Assembly (NCBI GenBank): GCA_046306335.1
Contig: JBKDXM010000040.1
Span: 1-64,000, forward strand
DNA from: UBA2386 sp046306335
Lineage (GTDB): Bacteria > Planctomycetota > UBA1135 > UBA2386
Length of the DNA: 64,000 bases
Reading direction: 5' to 3'
The notes under the pieces are model-generated. The model was given only the letters and a program-made list of their open reading frames with translations. It was not told the origin of the DNA and did no database searches. Shown piece by piece: positions 53,107 through 61,230 of this stretch; position 1 is the stretch's first letter; each line of letters starts with the position of its first letter. The position numbers and the translations under genes are program-made.

Positions 53107-54552
53107 ATGGCCTGGCACAACCGCACGAAGATCGTCGCGACGATCGGTCCCGCATCCAACTCCGACGCCGTCGTCGGGCAGTTGATCCAGTCCGGCGTCG
53201 ACGTCTTCCGCATCAACTGCGCGCACGCCGACCACGACACGATCGCCGCCATCGTCGCGCGCATCCGCCGCATCGCGCGCCGGCAGTCGCGCGCCATCGG
53301 CATCCTGGCCGACCTGCAGGGACCGAAGATCCGCGTCGGTCGGCTGCGCAACGCCGAGCCGATCTACCTGAAGCGCAGCTCCAAGCTGATGATCGACGTC
53401 ACGCCCGGCGTGGTGGGCGAGATGCTCGGCCAGGGCACGGTGCGCATCGGCACCGGCTACCGCGGCCTCGCCGACGACGTGCGCCCGGGCGAGCGCATCC
53501 TGCTCGACGACGGCAACCTGGAGGTGCGGGTGAGCAAGGTCGAGGGCCCGACGATCCACACGCGCGTCGTCTACGGCGGCATGCTGCACCAGTTCAAGGG
53601 CATCAACCTGCCCGGCAGTTCGGTGTCGGCGGCCTGCCTGTCGGCCAAGGACCTCGCCGACCTGCGCTGCGTGCTCAAGCAGGGCGTCGACTTCGTCGCG
53701 CTGTCGTTCGTCCGCACGGCCCAGGACGTGGTCGACCTGCGCCGGCACATCGACAAGGCCGGCTCGCACGCGCAGATCATCGCCAAGATCGAGCGGCCGG
53801 AGGCGGTGCGCAACGCCGCCAAGATCCTCGCCGTCGCCGACGCGTTGATGGTCGCGCGCGGCGACATGGGCGTGGAACTCGGCGCCGAAGCCGTGCCGCC
53901 GGTGCAGAAGCGCCTGATCGAGATGGCGAACGCGGCGCGCAAGCCGGTCATCACGGCGACGCAGATGCTGGAGTCGATGATCCTCAACCCGCGGCCGACG
54001 CGCGCCGAGGCATCCGACGTCGCCAACGCCATCTACGACGGCACCTCGGCAGTCATGCTCTCGGCCGAGACGGCGTCCGGCAAGCACCCGGTCCGCAGCG
54101 TGCGCATGATGGAGAAGATCATCCGCACGGCCGAACGCGACGTGTACTCGGGGGCCCGCGAACGCCGCCGCCGCGACCAGGGCTCGACCTCGACGTCGGT
54201 GACGTCGGCGACGGTGCGCGCCGCCGCGTTCGCTGCCTACGAGGCGCGCGCCAAGCTGATCGCGGTCTACACCGAGACCGGCTCGACCGCCCGGCTGCTG
54301 GCCGGCGAGCGGCCGCCGACGCACATCGTCGCCTTCACGCCGTCGGTCCAGGCCATGCAGCAGCTCGCGCTGGTGTGGGGGATCGTCGCCCGCAAGATCC
54401 CGCCCGGCCGCACCAGCCACGAGCTGACGCTCGACGGCGATCGCTTGATGCGCAACGAAGGCCTGGTCCGGCCCGGCGACCGCATCGTCCAGATCGCCGG
54501 CACGGTGCGGCAGACCGGCCTGACGAACAGCATGTGCATCCGCGAGGTCTGA
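53107..54552 (+). CDS. pyk: pyruvate kinase
   Basis: The 481-residue protein is a full-length pyruvate kinase, catalysing PEP + ADP to pyruvate + ATP. Landmarks are TKIVATIGPASNS, LADLQGPKIRVG, LPGSSVSAACLSAKDLADL, IIAKIERPEAV, MVARGDMGVELG and TATQMLESMI. Two positions stand out. The usual N-F-S-H of the K+ site is NCAH. The usual T-K-G-P-E is L-Q-G-P-K, the signature of K+-independent enzymes. It stands alone between the HEAT gene and rplM. Confidence 0.95.
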   Translation: MAWHNRTKIVATIGPASNSDAVVGQLIQSGVDVFRINCAHADHDTIAAIVARIRRIARRQSRAIGILADLQGPKIRVGRLRNAEPIYLKRSSKLMIDVTPGVVGEMLGQGTVRIGTGYRGLADDVRPGERILLDDGNLEVRVSKVEGPTIHTRVVYGGMLHQFKGINLPGSSVSAACLSAKDLADLRCVLKQGVDFVALSFVRTAQDVVDLRRHIDKAGSHAQIIAKIERPEAVRNAAKILAVADALMVARGDMGVELGAEAVPPVQKRLIEMANAARKPVITATQMLESMILNPRPTRAEASDVANAIYDGTSAVMLSAETASGKHPVRSVRMMEKIIRTAERDVYSGARERRRRDQGSTSTSVTSATVRAAAFAAYEARAKLIAVYTETGSTARLLAGERPPTHIVAFTPSVQAMQQLALVWGIVARKIPPGRTSHELTLDGDRLMRNEGLVRPGDRIVQIAGTVRQTGLTNSMCIREV

Positions 54553-54801
54553 GATGCTGGGCGTCTGAGAGGCTGGGAAGGGAAGGTTCGGCGGCGCTCA
54601 GGATGCCGCTGTTGGCCGGTTGCACGGCCATGCCCAGCCGGCGCGACGCATCGCGGCTCAGGCTCTGGGCCGGCTCGCCCGCGGCGCGAACCGGCAACGC
54701 CGGAAACTCGATCGCCGGGGCACGCGCGACGCACCGGCCACGGGATCGGCGCGCACCGCCCCGCAGTGTCGCCGCCCTGGCAGCGGCGCGGGGCTGGCCG
54801 G

Positions 54802-54827
54802 GCCGGGGCGCGCCCGCGCGCCCCGGC
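54802..54827 (+). terminator. strong GC hairpin after pyk
   Basis: GCCGGGGCGCGC and GCGCGCCCCGGC form a perfect 12-bp inverted repeat around CC. It lies between pyk and the rplM promoter. There is no T-run, so termination is inferred from strength and position. Confidence 0.4.
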
Positions 54828-54866
54828 GGGCGCGGTCCGGTGGGCTCCACCGGGCCCGGACCGTCG

Positions 54867-54894
54867 TTGACATGCGCGCGCGGGGCGCTACCTT
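54867..54894 (+). promoter_or_regulatory. candidate sigma-70 promoter of rplM-rpsI
   Basis: A perfect TTGACA (54867-54872) is followed after 16 nt by TACCTT (54889-54894), about 52 nt upstream of the rplM ATG. It is the best -35 match I found in the window and precedes a ribosomal protein operon. Confidence 0.55.
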
Positions 54895-54909
54895 CCTGCC
54901 CCTCATTCT

Positions 54910-54930
54910 GCGGCCGCCCGATGCGGCCGC
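54910..54930 (+). promoter_or_regulatory. leader hairpin of rplM
   Basis: GCGGCCGC is repeated at 54910-54917 and 54923-54930 around CCGAT, giving an 8-bp stem in the 5' leader, 15 nt before the start codon. Leaders of rplM in several phyla bind L13; this may be an autoregulatory site, but the short stem alone does not prove it. Confidence 0.35.
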
Positions 54931-54945
54931 GCCTGGTTGACCGTC

Positions 54946-55383
54946 ATGACGAAGACTACCCTCGCCACCGTTGCCGACCGACACAAGGCCATGAACACCT
55001 GGCATGTCGTCGATGCGACGGGCAAGACCCTCGGCCGCATGGCCACCGAGATCGCGACGCTGCTGATGGGCAAGCACCGCACGGACTACACGCCCTACAT
55101 GCTCGTCGGGGAAGGCGTCATCGTCGTCAACGCCGAGCGCATCGTGGTGACCGGCAACAAGGCCGAGACCCGCGAGTACACGTACTACACCGGCTTCCCG
55201 GGCGGTCTGCGCAGCGTCAAGCTCGCCGACTACCTGAAGAAGTCGCCCGAAGAGCTGGTCCGGCTGGCCGTGCGCCGCATGCTGCCGAAGAACCAGCTCG
55301 CCGCCAAGATGATCAGCCGCCTCAAGGTCTACAAGGGCGCGGCGCATCCGCACAAGGCGCAGAAGCCCGCCGCGCGCGGCTGA
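54946..55383 (+). CDS. rplM: 50S ribosomal protein L13
   Basis: The 145-residue protein is L13 of the large ribosomal subunit: NTWHVVDATGKTLGRMATEI, GKHRTDYTPYM, NAERIVVTGNKAETREYTYY and the PKNQLAAKMISRLKVYKG end. The ATG at 54946 is preferred over a TTG at 54937. It is followed by rpsI, as in most bacteria. Confidence 0.97.
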   Translation: MTKTTLATVADRHKAMNTWHVVDATGKTLGRMATEIATLLMGKHRTDYTPYMLVGEGVIVVNAERIVVTGNKAETREYTYYTGFPGGLRSVKLADYLKKSPEELVRLAVRRMLPKNQLAAKMISRLKVYKGAAHPHKAQKPAARG

Positions 55384-55431
55384 TCGCTGCGGCAGACCCC
55401 CAACCGAGACTTCGAGACGAGGACCTGAATC

Positions 55432-55830
55432 GTGGCAGTCAACAACCCGTACATCTGGGGCACCGGCCGACGTAAGACGGCGACGGCGCGCGTTCGCATC
55501 AAGCCGGGCACCGGCAAGTTCACCGTCAACGGCCGCGAGTTCGAGCAGTTCTTCGTGACCGACGACACGCGCCGCGCCGCCGCGCAGCCGCTGGTCGTCA
55601 CCGAGACGCGCAACAACTACGACATCTGGGCCAACGTCGACGGCGGCGGTCCGACCGGCCAAGCCGGCGCGGTCAGCCTCGGCGTTGCGCGCGCGCTCCT
55701 CAAGGAGAACGCCAACTTCGACAAGCTGCTGCGCGACAACGGCCTGCTGACGCGCGACTCGCGCAAGGTCGAGCGCAAGAAGTACGGCCGCCACAAGGCG
55801 CGCCGCTCGACGCAGTTCAGCAAGCGCTGA
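55432..55830 (+). CDS. rpsI: 30S ribosomal protein S9
   Basis: The 132-residue protein is S9: GTGRRKTATARVRIKPGTG, the conserved Gly-rich centre GGGPTGQAGAVSLGVARAL, and the C-terminal RSTQFSKR tail that reaches the P-site tRNA. It starts with GTG at 55432, with GAGGA upstream at about 55417-55421, and is co-transcribed with rplM. The tail has Ser-Thr where many species have Arg-Pro. Confidence 0.97.
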   Translation: MAVNNPYIWGTGRRKTATARVRIKPGTGKFTVNGREFEQFFVTDDTRRAAAQPLVVTETRNNYDIWANVDGGGPTGQAGAVSLGVARALLKENANFDKLLRDNGLLTRDSRKVERKKYGRHKARRSTQFSKR

Positions 55831-55925
55831 GCCAGCGGGCTCACCGCCGCGGCGGCTCCGCGCCGCCGCCGCAGGATCTGCGCCTCGGCAGGCGCTTGGG
55901 TGGTCGGCTCCGGGTCGGCCACGTG

Positions 55926-55969
55926 GACTTCCCGACCAGCACGATGGGACTTCCCGACCAGCACGATGG
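55926..55969. repeat. perfect 22-bp tandem duplication
   Basis: The unit GACTTCCCGACCAGCACGATGG occurs twice in tandem (55926-55947 and 55948-55969) in the gap between rpsI and the next gene, about 37 nt before the start at 56006. It could be a slipped duplication or a repeated binding site. Confidence 0.7.
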
Positions 55970-56005
55970 CGGCCGCGGCCTGATGCCGGGCCCAAGGGAG
56001 CGAAG

Positions 56006-56992
56006 ATGGGCGACGGCAAGCGTTGGTTCTGGGTCGGTTCCCGCACGGCAATCCGCGACGCCGCCGCCAAGGCGCTTGGCGCCGCGCCCACCCGCGAGCC
56101 GATCGCCGCGGCGAAGGCCGGCGACGTGGTTGTGGTCGACAGCCTCGCGGGGGCGGCGGACGCCGCTGCGCTGCCGCAAGGCCACGTCTTCAGCGGCGTG
56201 CGCGCGCTCAAGGAGCAGCGCGGGCTCGCCGTGTACGTCGTGGTCGACGACACCGACCGCGTCGGACCGCAGTTGGCGCGCTTCGTGCTCGCCGACGGCG
56301 TGCTGACGTGGCGGGCCGCCGCCGGCCAGCTCGATGCCGCCGCGCTCGGCGGCGTTGCGGGCCTGCCGCGGCGCGTGCCCGTCGACGAACTGCTGGCCAA
56401 GCTCGAGCCAAAGCTCGGCACGTCCGGCGGCGAGTCGAGCCTGCAGCGGCTGCTGCGCTTCGAGCGCGAGGACGGGCTGCTGCAGCGCCTGCAGGACGCC
56501 GAGACGGGCCTGTTCGACGGGCCGTACGCGACCCTCAAGCTCGACGAGGAGTGGAAGCGCGCGCACCGCTTCCACCTGCCGTTGTCGCTGCTGCTCGTCG
56601 ACCTCGGCGCCGGCGTCGCCGCGCTGCAGGGCGTCGAGCGCAAGCTGGTCTTCGCCGAGGCCGCCGGCGTGTTCCTCAACGAGTGCCGCGACATCGACGT
56701 GCTGGCGCGCTTTGCGCCGACCGTGTTCCTGCTGCTGCTGCCGGGCACCGGGCCCGAGGGCGCGGAGATCCTCGGCAAGCGCATCCTCGCGGCGCTGCAG
56801 AAGCGCCTGGGCGGCCGCCGCGAGGTCGCCCCGGTCGCCGGCCTTTGCGCCGCACCGTCGAGCGACGTGCCGGATCGCCGGGCCTTCTTGGCGATCGCGG
56901 AGGCCTGCCTCGCCAAGGCCCGCAGCACCGGGCCCGGCACGGTCGGGACCAGCTGGCATGCGGGCGGCGGCGCTGCTGCCGATCCGCAATAG
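56006..56992 (+). CDS. degenerate GGDEF-fold protein
   Basis: The 328-residue protein has a response-regulator-like beta/alpha N-terminal half (about 1-130) without a clear receiver Asp. The C-terminal half (about 165-315) follows the GGDEF fold: DAETGLFDGPYATLKLDEEW, AHRFHLPLSLLLVDLGAG, then VFLNECRDIDVLARFAP and LLLLPGTGPEGAEILGKRIL. Where active diguanylate cyclases have R-x-GGDEF the sequence reads RFAPTVF, so cyclic-di-GMP synthesis is not expected; it may be a ligand-binding or scaffold domain. The next gene in the same direction encodes FHA-like domains. Confidence 0.65.
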   Translation: MGDGKRWFWVGSRTAIRDAAAKALGAAPTREPIAAAKAGDVVVVDSLAGAADAAALPQGHVFSGVRALKEQRGLAVYVVVDDTDRVGPQLARFVLADGVLTWRAAAGQLDAAALGGVAGLPRRVPVDELLAKLEPKLGTSGGESSLQRLLRFEREDGLLQRLQDAETGLFDGPYATLKLDEEWKRAHRFHLPLSLLLVDLGAGVAALQGVERKLVFAEAAGVFLNECRDIDVLARFAPTVFLLLLPGTGPEGAEILGKRILAALQKRLGGRREVAPVAGLCAAPSSDVPDRRAFLAIAEACLAKARSTGPGTVGTSWHAGGGAAADPQ

Positions 56993-57050
56993 TGCGCCCG
57001 CCGGTCCGCATGGGGTGGTCGGTGCGCCGCAGCGGCGCGCCGGGCACCGC

Positions 57051-58148
57051 ATGTTCGACCGCTTCATCCGCATCGCCCGCGCCGAGAAGGCCCTGCGTGA
57101 GCAGCGCTTCGAGGACGCCTTGCAGCAGGCGATCGACCCGGTCGTTGCAACGGCCCGTCGGGCGGTCGCCGTGCGCGAGGCCGCCGTCGCCGCCCTGCTC
57201 GCGCGCGGCCGCCAGCGCCTCGCCGACGGCGATTCCGCCGGCGCCCAGGCCATCGCCCGCCGCCTGCAGGCGTGGGTCGGCGGCGGCGTCGCCCTCGACC
57301 TGCTGGCTGCCGCCGATCGCGCGCTCGCCGGCACCGTTCCCGAGGCCGTGCGGCCGCCCCTGGACGCCGCCGGTCGCCGCGCCATGCTCGACCGCGTCGA
57401 CCACCTCGTGCGCGTTGGCGACCTGTCGCAGGCACGGCGGCGCCTCGCCGACGTGCCCGCGACCTCGCTGCTGTTGCGCACGCGGATCCACGACATGAAG
57501 CGGGAACTCGCGCGCGCCCAGGGACTCGATGGCCCCTTCCTGCTCCGTGTCGACGAGGGCGGCGAGTTCCTGGTCGTGCGCGGCGAGTCGATCGCGTTCG
57601 GCAACCTGCGCCACGCGCGCGCGGAAGTGCCGATCCTGGCCAACCTCGCCGGCCGCCACGCCTCCGTGCGGCGGTCGATGAGCTTCCATGGCGGCATGCA
57701 GGACGTCGTCGTCGCCGAAGAGGGCGACGTCCGCGTCGCCGGCGCCGTCGTGCCGCGACACACCCTGGCCAGCGGCGATCGCGTGCAGTTGGGCCCCGCC
57801 TTCGGCTTCGTCTACGAACGGCCGTCGCCGCGGTCGCTGACGGCGCGGCTCGCGCTGCTCGGCGGCTTCCAGGCCGGCGGCGCCGATGCCGTGCTGCTGA
57901 TGAAGGACCGCGGCCGCGATGGCCGCATCCTGATCGGGCCGGCGGCGGAGGCGCACGTGCGCGTCGCCAGCGCCACGGGCGAAGTCGAACTGCACGCCGG
58001 CGTCGACGGCCAGATCCGCGTCACCGTCCGCGGCGGCGGGCGCATCGACGGCGCGCCGTTCGAGGACGAGCACCCGCTCGCGGCCGGCCAGTTCGTCGAG
58101 GCGGCCGGGGTGTCGCTGCGCCTGCTGCCCTGGCGGCCCGCGCCCTGA
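57051..58148 (+). CDS. protein with two FHA-like domains
   Basis: The 365-residue protein has a helical N-terminal region (RAEKALREQRFEDALQQAID onward, to about 150). Two beta-rich segments resemble forkhead-associated domains. The first is about 165-265 (GNLRHARAEVPILANLAGRH, then SGDRVQLG). The second is about 275-360 (LLMKDRGRDGRILIGPAAEA, then EHPLAAGQFVEAAGVSLRLL). FHA domains bind phosphothreonine, and a Ser/Thr kinase gene lies 680 nt downstream. The canonical G-R-S/x-x-H residues are only partly kept, so I call them FHA-like. The ATG at 57051 begins the protein proper. Confidence 0.55.
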   Translation: MFDRFIRIARAEKALREQRFEDALQQAIDPVVATARRAVAVREAAVAALLARGRQRLADGDSAGAQAIARRLQAWVGGGVALDLLAAADRALAGTVPEAVRPPLDAAGRRAMLDRVDHLVRVGDLSQARRRLADVPATSLLLRTRIHDMKRELARAQGLDGPFLLRVDEGGEFLVVRGESIAFGNLRHARAEVPILANLAGRHASVRRSMSFHGGMQDVVVAEEGDVRVAGAVVPRHTLASGDRVQLGPAFGFVYERPSPRSLTARLALLGGFQAGGADAVLLMKDRGRDGRILIGPAAEAHVRVASATGEVELHAGVDGQIRVTVRGGGRIDGAPFEDEHPLAAGQFVEAAGVSLRLLPWRPAP

Positions 58149-58217
58149 TCGGCTCGGCCACGCGGCCGGCGTTGGCGCATTCGCGAATAGTCGGTCGCGG
58201 CGGCGTATCGGACGGCC

Positions 58218-58808
58218 ATGGTCCTGCCGCCGTCCCTGGCCTGCTGGTCGCTCTGCAGCCTCGCCCTGCTCACACAGGAGCCGTCCCCGGCGCCCGACGC
58301 CGTGGCCATCCGCGGCGCCGCCGGCCTGTCGGCGGCGGAGGCACTGACCGCGGCCCGTGAGCAGGTGGGAGAGCACGTGCGGACCACGTGGCGGCAGCGG
58401 GCCGGCCGCATCGCCGCCGAGGCGGCCCCGGCGTGGCTGCCGCAGCCGTACGTCGACGCCGTGGTCGCGAACTGGCTGCAGCAACTGCCGACCGAGCGGT
58501 TGTCGCGCGTCGTCGACCGCGACGACCGCGTCCGCGACCACGGCTTCGGCACCAGCCATCAGACGACCCTGTGGGTGGCCGAGGACCCTGCGCACCTGCG
58601 CGCGGGCGAGACGTCGCTGCGCGCCGCGCTGGCGGCCGCGCGCCGCTCCGCGCTCGCGCGCAGCGGCGCCGTTGCCATCGGTTGGACCGCGCTCGGCGTC
58701 GCGGCCGCGTGGTTCGACCGGTTGACGCGCGGCTACATGTCCGGCCGGCTGCGCCTCGCAGCCGCGGCCCTGGCGGCGGTCGTGCTGGCCGCCGCGGTGA
58801 TGGTGTAA
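58218..58808 (+). CDS. exported protein of unknown function with C-terminal membrane segment
   Basis: The 196-residue protein has a signal-like hydrophobic start (PPSLACWSLCSLALLTQEPS) and a long hydrophobic end (LAAAALAAVVLAAAVMV) with a further segment near 150-165 (AVAIGWTALGVAAAWF). No domain was recognised. The basic/acidic middle (RVVDRDDRVRDHGFGTSHQT) is in the exported part. It ends 16 nt before the kinase start, so they are probably co-transcribed. Confidence 0.55.
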   Translation: MVLPPSLACWSLCSLALLTQEPSPAPDAVAIRGAAGLSAAEALTAAREQVGEHVRTTWRQRAGRIAAEAAPAWLPQPYVDAVVANWLQQLPTERLSRVVDRDDRVRDHGFGTSHQTTLWVAEDPAHLRAGETSLRAALAAARRSALARSGAVAIGWTALGVAAAWFDRLTRGYMSGRLRLAAAALAAVVLAAAVMV

Positions 58809-58824
58809 CGTGAGGACGACGGCC

Positions 58825-60114
58825 ATGGAGGTACCGAGCAACCCGACGCCCACCCCGCACGCCAAGGTCGACTGGGAGACGTTCTATCGCGACTACCGCA
58901 AGCCTGGGTACCTGCCCGGCTTCGAGATCGTCGGCAAGCTCGGCGGCGGCGTCTTCGGGCTGGTGTTCAAGGCGCGCAAGGAGTCGATCGGCAAGGACTA
59001 CGCCGTCAAGTTCCTCAAGGTCGACGACGTCAGCGTGCGCGACGCGGTGCTGCGCGAGATCGAGAACGTGTCGCTGTTCGCGCAGGTCGACCATCCGAAC
59101 CTCGTGTCGATCGAGGACCGCGGCGTCGTCGACGGCATCCCGTACGTGGTGATGAACTACGCCGGCCAGGAGACGCTGCAGGGCCGGCTGCGCGCCGGCC
59201 GCATGCCGCGCGACGAGGCGCTGCGCTGGTTCCAGCAGGTCGCGCGCGGCGTCGCGGCGCTGCACGACCACGGGCTCGTGCACTTCGACATCAAGCCGGC
59301 GAACGTCTTCCTCAAGGGCGAGGTCGCGCGCGTCGGCGACTACGGCCTCAGCAAGCTGGTGTCGGAGTCGCGCAACACGCTGAGCTTCAGCCGCGGCACG
59401 CCGTACTACATGGCGCCCGAGCTGCTGCAGCGCCGCGGCGACGCGCGCAGTGATGTCTACTCGCTCGGCATCCTGCTGTACGAGTGCCTCTACGGCGCCG
59501 TGCCGTTCCGCGGCGAGTCGGAGTGGGAGGTGCTCAAGCAGCACGAGACGGCCGCGCCGACGTTCCCGGCGGAAGCGCGGAGCGACGACGTCGCCGTGCT
59601 GCGACGGTGCCTGGAGAAGAAGCCGGAGGCGCGCTTCGCGACCGCCGGCGAACTGCTCGCTGCGTTGGCCGCGACTGCTGCGCCGGCTGCGCTCGGGGCG
59701 CCGGCTGCGCCGGCCGCGCTCGGGGCGCTGGCCGCGGCGCCGATTGCAGGAACGAGCCGCACCGCGGCGTCGCCTCTGCCGCTGCCCGCGGCGGCGGGAG
59801 CGCGCGACGCCAAGGACAGTCCCTATGGCATGCCGTGGCGGCAGGAGCAACCGACGAGCCCGCTCGCCTGGTTCGCCCGCGGCGTGTTCACTCTCGTCGA
59901 AGGCGTGTTCTGGCTCGCCTACACGCCGGTACGCGTCGCCGCCTTCCTGTTCGGGCCGGGCCTCGGCTGGCTGTTCGCGCTGCCGTTCCGCATCCTGGCG
60001 ACCTCGGCGAAGCTGCTCGGGTTGCTCGTGTTGTTCGCCCTCGTGGTCCTGGTCGTCGTGACGATCTACTACGGCATGCAACCCGTGCCATGGGCGTACC
60101 TGCAAACGAGGTAG
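58825..60114 (+). CDS. membrane-anchored Ser/Thr protein kinase
   Basis: The 429-residue protein has a PknB-type kinase domain at residues about 33-285: glycine loop GKLGGGVFGLVFKA, VAIK-type Lys in YAVKFLK, catalytic loop HFDIKPANVF and metal loop GDYGLSKLV. The HRD Arg is replaced by Phe and DFG by DYG, so it is a non-RD kinase. An Ala/Pro-rich linker follows, and then a C-terminal hydrophobic region of two or three segments (VEGVFWLAYTPVRVAAFLF, LLGLLVLFALVVLVVVTIYY). No extracellular sensor domain is seen. The ATG at 58825 is used. It stands in a cluster with FHA-like, sigma factor and Cys/His-protein genes. Confidence 0.88.
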   Translation: MEVPSNPTPTPHAKVDWETFYRDYRKPGYLPGFEIVGKLGGGVFGLVFKARKESIGKDYAVKFLKVDDVSVRDAVLREIENVSLFAQVDHPNLVSIEDRGVVDGIPYVVMNYAGQETLQGRLRAGRMPRDEALRWFQQVARGVAALHDHGLVHFDIKPANVFLKGEVARVGDYGLSKLVSESRNTLSFSRGTPYYMAPELLQRRGDARSDVYSLGILLYECLYGAVPFRGESEWEVLKQHETAAPTFPAEARSDDVAVLRRCLEKKPEARFATAGELLAALAATAAPAALGAPAAPAALGALAAAPIAGTSRTAASPLPLPAAAGARDAKDSPYGMPWRQEQPTSPLAWFARGVFTLVEGVFWLAYTPVRVAAFLFGPGLGWLFALPFRILATSAKLLGLLVLFALVVLVVVTIYYGMQPVPWAYLQTR

Positions 60115-60163
60115 TTCCGCCACCGCCACCCGCGCCGATGTAGTCTCGCAAACGACTCCCGCC

Positions 60164-60823
60164 ATGGCCTCGACCGACCCTGCCTTCGACCTGCCTGCGT
60201 TGCGCGCCCGCGACGACGCGGCGTGGACCGTCTTCCAGCAGGCATGGTTCCGCCGCATCTACTTCTACGTCAAGCGCCACGTCGCCGACCACCAGATCGC
60301 GGAGGACCTCGCGCAGGAGGTGTTCCTCGGCGCGCTTCGCGGCATCGACGGCTACGACCCGGCGTTCACGCCCGAGCAGTTCCTGTTCGGCATCGCCCGC
60401 AACCGCGTCATCGACCACCTGCGCCGCCAGCGCAGCGCGCGCGTGGTGCCGGCGGCGGGCGGCGACCCCGACGCGAGTTCGGCGTGGCTCGACGTCGTCG
60501 CCGACGCCGACGCGCCGCGGCCCGACGCCGCCGTCGTGCAGGACGAGGACGAGGCGCGGCGCCGGCGCGCGATGGCGGAGATCCTGCGCGCGTTCGTCGG
60601 CGAACTGTGGGAGGCCGGCGAGTTCGACAAGCTGATGGTGCTGGAGTTCCTGTTCGTGCTCGGCGGCCGCAACAAGGACGCCGCGGCGCGCTTTGGCATC
60701 GCCGACGAGAAGCACGTCGCCGGCGTCAAGTTCCGCGCCATCGAGCGGCTGCGCGGGCTGGCGCGGCAGCGCGACCCGAACCGCTCGCTGTTCCGCGGCC
60801 TGTGGGGGCCGGGAGCCCGCTGA
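60164..60823 (+). CDS. ECF-family RNA polymerase sigma factor
   Basis: The 219-residue protein has sigma region 2 (FQQAWFRRIYFYVKRHVADH, EDLAQEVFLGALRGIDGYDP and the -10 recognition helix RNRVIDHLRRQRSA). Region 4 toward the C-terminus (RNKDAAARFGIADEKHVAGV, FRAIERLRGLARQ) is the HTH reading the -35. The linker between them is long and acidic. It is followed two bases later by a small Cys/His protein, a possible anti-sigma or partner. Confidence 0.88.
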   Translation: MASTDPAFDLPALRARDDAAWTVFQQAWFRRIYFYVKRHVADHQIAEDLAQEVFLGALRGIDGYDPAFTPEQFLFGIARNRVIDHLRRQRSARVVPAAGGDPDASSAWLDVVADADAPRPDAAVVQDEDEARRRRAMAEILRAFVGELWEAGEFDKLMVLEFLFVLGGRNKDAAARFGIADEKHVAGVKFRAIERLRGLARQRDPNRSLFRGLWGPGAR

Positions 60824-60825
60824 CC

Positions 60826-61125
60826 ATGCGCGACGAACCTGACGACGATCCCAACCTCGCCGCCTCCGTCGCCGCCGTCTGGCGGCAGGCGCGCGTGTCG
60901 TGTCCGCACCCGGACCTGCTGTCGAGCTGGCTGCAGGGCGGCGTCGACGGCGCCGCCGGCCGGTTCCTCTCCTTCCACCTCGGCGAGAGCGGTTGCCCGG
61001 CCTGCAACGCCGTGGTCGAGGACCTGCGCGCCCGCGACGACCGCGCCGGACGGCCCGAGGTCGATGCCGCCGGCGTGCGCGCGCTGCGCAGCACGCTGAC
61101 GGCCCTGCGCAGCCAGCGCGGCTGA
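60826..61125 (+). CDS. small Cys/His protein downstream of the sigma gene
   Basis: The 99-residue soluble protein contains RVSCPHPDLLSSWLQGGVDG and FHLGESGCPACNAVVEDLRA, giving a Cys-x-His ... His ... Cys-x-x-Cys set similar to zinc-binding anti-sigma (zf-HC2-like) domains. It has no membrane segment. Its start is two bases after the stop of the ECF sigma gene, which suggests that it controls that sigma factor. Confidence 0.6.
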   Translation: MRDEPDDDPNLAASVAAVWRQARVSCPHPDLLSSWLQGGVDGAAGRFLSFHLGESGCPACNAVVEDLRARDDRAGRPEVDAAGVRALRSTLTALRSQRG

Positions 61126-61230
61126 AGCGGCGCGCGTCCGGCCGCGCGCGACGACTCGCCGGCCCGCGGCGCATGGCGTGGTGACGGTCGCCGCATCGGC
61201 GTCCGCGCACTTCCGCCAATCGGCCAAGCC

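Larger units (their letters stand above)
54553..54945. other. 393-nt intergenic region with hairpins and promoter upstream of rplM
   Basis: No gene is visible. It holds a GC-rich hairpin with 12-bp arms (54802-54827), a second inverted repeat GGTCCGG...CCGGACC (about 54834-54862), a TTGACA promoter and a leader hairpin directly before rplM. Confidence 0.6.
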
